A stretch of DNA of 62,261 nucleotides from the NCBI GenBank assembly GCA_905235595.1, contig CAJOMG010000015.1:1-62261 (forward strand), in the 5' to 3' direction. Positions 60,954 to 62,261 of the stretch are shown here, piece after piece. Both the position numbers and the translations under genes were made by a program. The first letter of the stretch is position 1. Every line of letters starts with the position of its first letter. The DNA is from an uncultured Desulfovibrio sp. Lineage in GTDB: Bacteria > Desulfobacterota > Desulfovibrionia > Desulfovibrionales > Desulfovibrionaceae. The notes under the pieces are model-generated. The model did not search any database and was not told where the DNA came from. It saw only the letters and a list, made by a program, of their open reading frames with translations.

Positions 60954-62261
60954 TCAGGGTCGCAGAAGATCCGGGTGGTATTCGCCCATGGATACGTAGA
61001 GGGCCGCCAGAGCCGTGAGGTAATCTGCACGGGCGGCGGTCAGTTCCGCCTCTGCCACGGCGAGATTCGCAGAGGCGTCCAGAACGTCAAAGTTGGTGCC
61101 TACCTGCTCTTTGTAGCGGCCCTGAGCTACCCTGAATGCCTCTGTAGACTGCTCCACGCTTTTTTCAGAGACGGCAATGCGTTCTGCCGCTTCGCGCACG
61201 GCCAGTAATTTGGATTTGACGTCGTAGCCCACGTTGAGTTTCAGTTCTTCCTCTGCATAGCGCATCTTGGTTACGAGGGCACCGGCCTGCTTGTCCGCAT
61301 AGTACGTGGTTCCCCACTGAAAGACCTCCCAGGTGGCGCGGGCCCCTACTTCCCATGTTTGGGTGCGTGAGCCGAATTCTCCCTCTGCCTGAAGGTCCGG
61401 CCTGTTGCCTGTCTGGGTCATGTTCCAGTACGCCTCAATCTGCGGGTAGTATCCTGCCTGCACTTCCTTTTGGGATTTGCGTGATATATCCACAGACAGC
61501 GCCGCCATGTATATATCGGGCCGTTGCCGGTAGGCTGTCGCCAGGCATTGCTCCAGTGAGCGGTCAAAAGGCACTTTTGTGAGCTTGCCGGTGTAGCGTA
61601 TCTTGCTATGGGCTGGCAGGCCCATGAGGGTATTGAGCCGCGCAAGGCTTGTATCCCTGCTGTTTTCCATCTGGATGAGTGTATTTTCCGCTTTATGCAC
61701 ATCCACTTCGGCCTGCAGCACATCCAGCCGGGGGCGCAGGCCAACCTTGTAAAAGGCTGTGGTGATGCGCAGCTGGTCCTGCAAGCGCTGCAGTGCTTCC
61801 CGCCGGCTGCGCGCATGCTCTTCATAACGCAGATAATTGAGAAATTCTGTCTGCACGCTTTCGGTCATTTCCAGTTCGGCCTTGCGCACGGCCGCCTTGT
61901 CATTTTCAGCCTGGAGTGCGGTGCGCTGATAGGCGGCCAGCAGGCGGAAGCCCTGAAACACGGGCTGCGAAACCTCCACTGCCCAGGAATAGGTGCCGCG
62001 TTCCGGCGTACGTGAAGCGGAAGAATCCGGGTCAGTGTCGCGTTGTTGCTTGATGACAGAATACGACATGCCCAGACGCGGACCAAAGGCGCCACGCTGA
62101 GATTTGCGTGCTGCTTCGGAAGCCTGCTGTTGCGCTTCTTGCGCACCGAGGCCGGGATTGTTGCGCAGGGCGCGTTCCACGGCTTCGGCCATGGACACTG
62201 GCCCTGTAGGTGGAGGAAGGGGTTTCGTGGCAAGTGTGCGGCCCGTGCGCAGTGGGGATGC
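60954..62261 (-). CDS. TolC-family outer-membrane efflux protein, N-terminus cut by window edge
   Basis: The frame is open to the edge, with at least 435 codons. It has the two OEP repeats of TolC: MAEAVERALRNNPGLGA with coiled-coil helices, the mid-protein FYKVGLRPRLDVLQAEVDV, and again RYKEQVGTNFDVLDASANLAVAEAEL, ending in YVSMGEYHPDLLRP. It forms a trimeric tunnel for type I secretion or efflux. Partners (membrane fusion and inner-membrane pump) are not in the window; upstream genes lie off the right edge. Confidence 0.9.
   Translation of the reverse strand, partial: ASPLRTGRTLATKPLPPPTGPVSMAEAVERALRNNPGLGAQEAQQQASEAARKSQRGAFGPRLGMSYSVIKQQRDTDPDSSASRTPERGTYSWAVEVSQPVFQGFRLLAAYQRTALQAENDKAAVRKAELEMTESVQTEFLNYLRYEEHARSRREALQRLQDQLRITTAFYKVGLRPRLDVLQAEVDVHKAENTLIQMENSRDTSLARLNTLMGLPAHSKIRYTGKLTKVPFDRSLEQCLATAYRQRPDIYMAALSVDISRKSQKEVQAGYYPQIEAYWNMTQTGNRPDLQAEGEFGSRTQTWEVGARATWEVFQWGTTYYADKQAGALVTKMRYAEEELKLNVGYDVKSKLLAVREAAERIAVSEKSVEQSTEAFRVAQGRYKEQVGTNFDVLDASANLAVAEAELTAARADYLTALAALYVSMGEYHPDLLRP

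Overview
The window reads as a piece of a Desulfovibrionaceae-like chromosome (Desulfovibrio, Bilophila and Lawsonia relatives; inferred from gene content). It carries the replication block dnaA-dnaN-gyrB-gyrA, a chromosomal parA/parB pair, a lipoprotein cobaltochelatase CbiK under a cobalamin riboswitch, and a [4Fe-4S]-type purF. No rRNA, tRNA, CRISPR array, insertion sequence or prophage was seen. The first ~1.45 kb does not belong with the rest. It is visibly G+C-rich, holds the start of a second parB, a repeat-rich surface protein and a truncated phosphatidylserine synthase, and stops inside that gene exactly where a headless mutL begins. This looks like a chimeric join or a recent insertion.

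Region by region. 1.44-9.2 kb: end of mutL, cysE with a coupled 44-aa lipoprotein, a GT2 glycosyltransferase, an NFACT protein, dksA, serS, and a membrane-anchored TPR protein. 9.2-15.1 kb: a 1298-residue 7TMR-DISM receptor with degenerate kinase and receiver parts, a Usp protein and a cardiolipin synthase. 15.1-19.8 kb (minus strand): a sugar-nucleotide cluster with a KdnB-like dehydrogenase, a KdnA-like aminotransferase, a cytidylyltransferase-like/PseG-like fusion and a second SpsF-type cytidylyltransferase. I read it as making a CMP-activated amino-ulosonic acid for a surface glycan. 19.9-31.1 kb: folD, eno, coaX, a UDP-glucuronate epimerase, a U32 protein, a TrmN6-like methyltransferase, an EndoQ-UvrD fusion and an NlpC/P60 lipoprotein.

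31.2-38 kb is strikingly A+T-rich. It holds a MerR-like regulator, a DsbA-like thioredoxin, a frameshifted response-regulator pseudogene, parA and parB with an antisense zinc-motif gene between them, rsmB and a DUF116 membrane protein. From 54.0 down to 35.7 kb the minus strand is an almost unbroken housekeeping run: dnaA, dnaN, gyrB, gyrA, a TPR lipoprotein, purF, hisS, aspS, def, fmt, a GT4 glycosyltransferase, DUF116 and rsmB. Many of these genes overlap or nearly touch.

54.2-62.3 kb: an M23 peptidase, rpsA, the riboswitch with cbiK and cbiL, a phenylacetate-CoA-ligase-like enzyme, and a TolC-family outer-membrane protein that runs off the right edge. The most promising targets for follow-up are the KdnAB/PseG-fusion cluster, the EndoQ-UvrD fusion, the degenerate 7TM hybrid receptor and the antisense zinc protein in the par locus.
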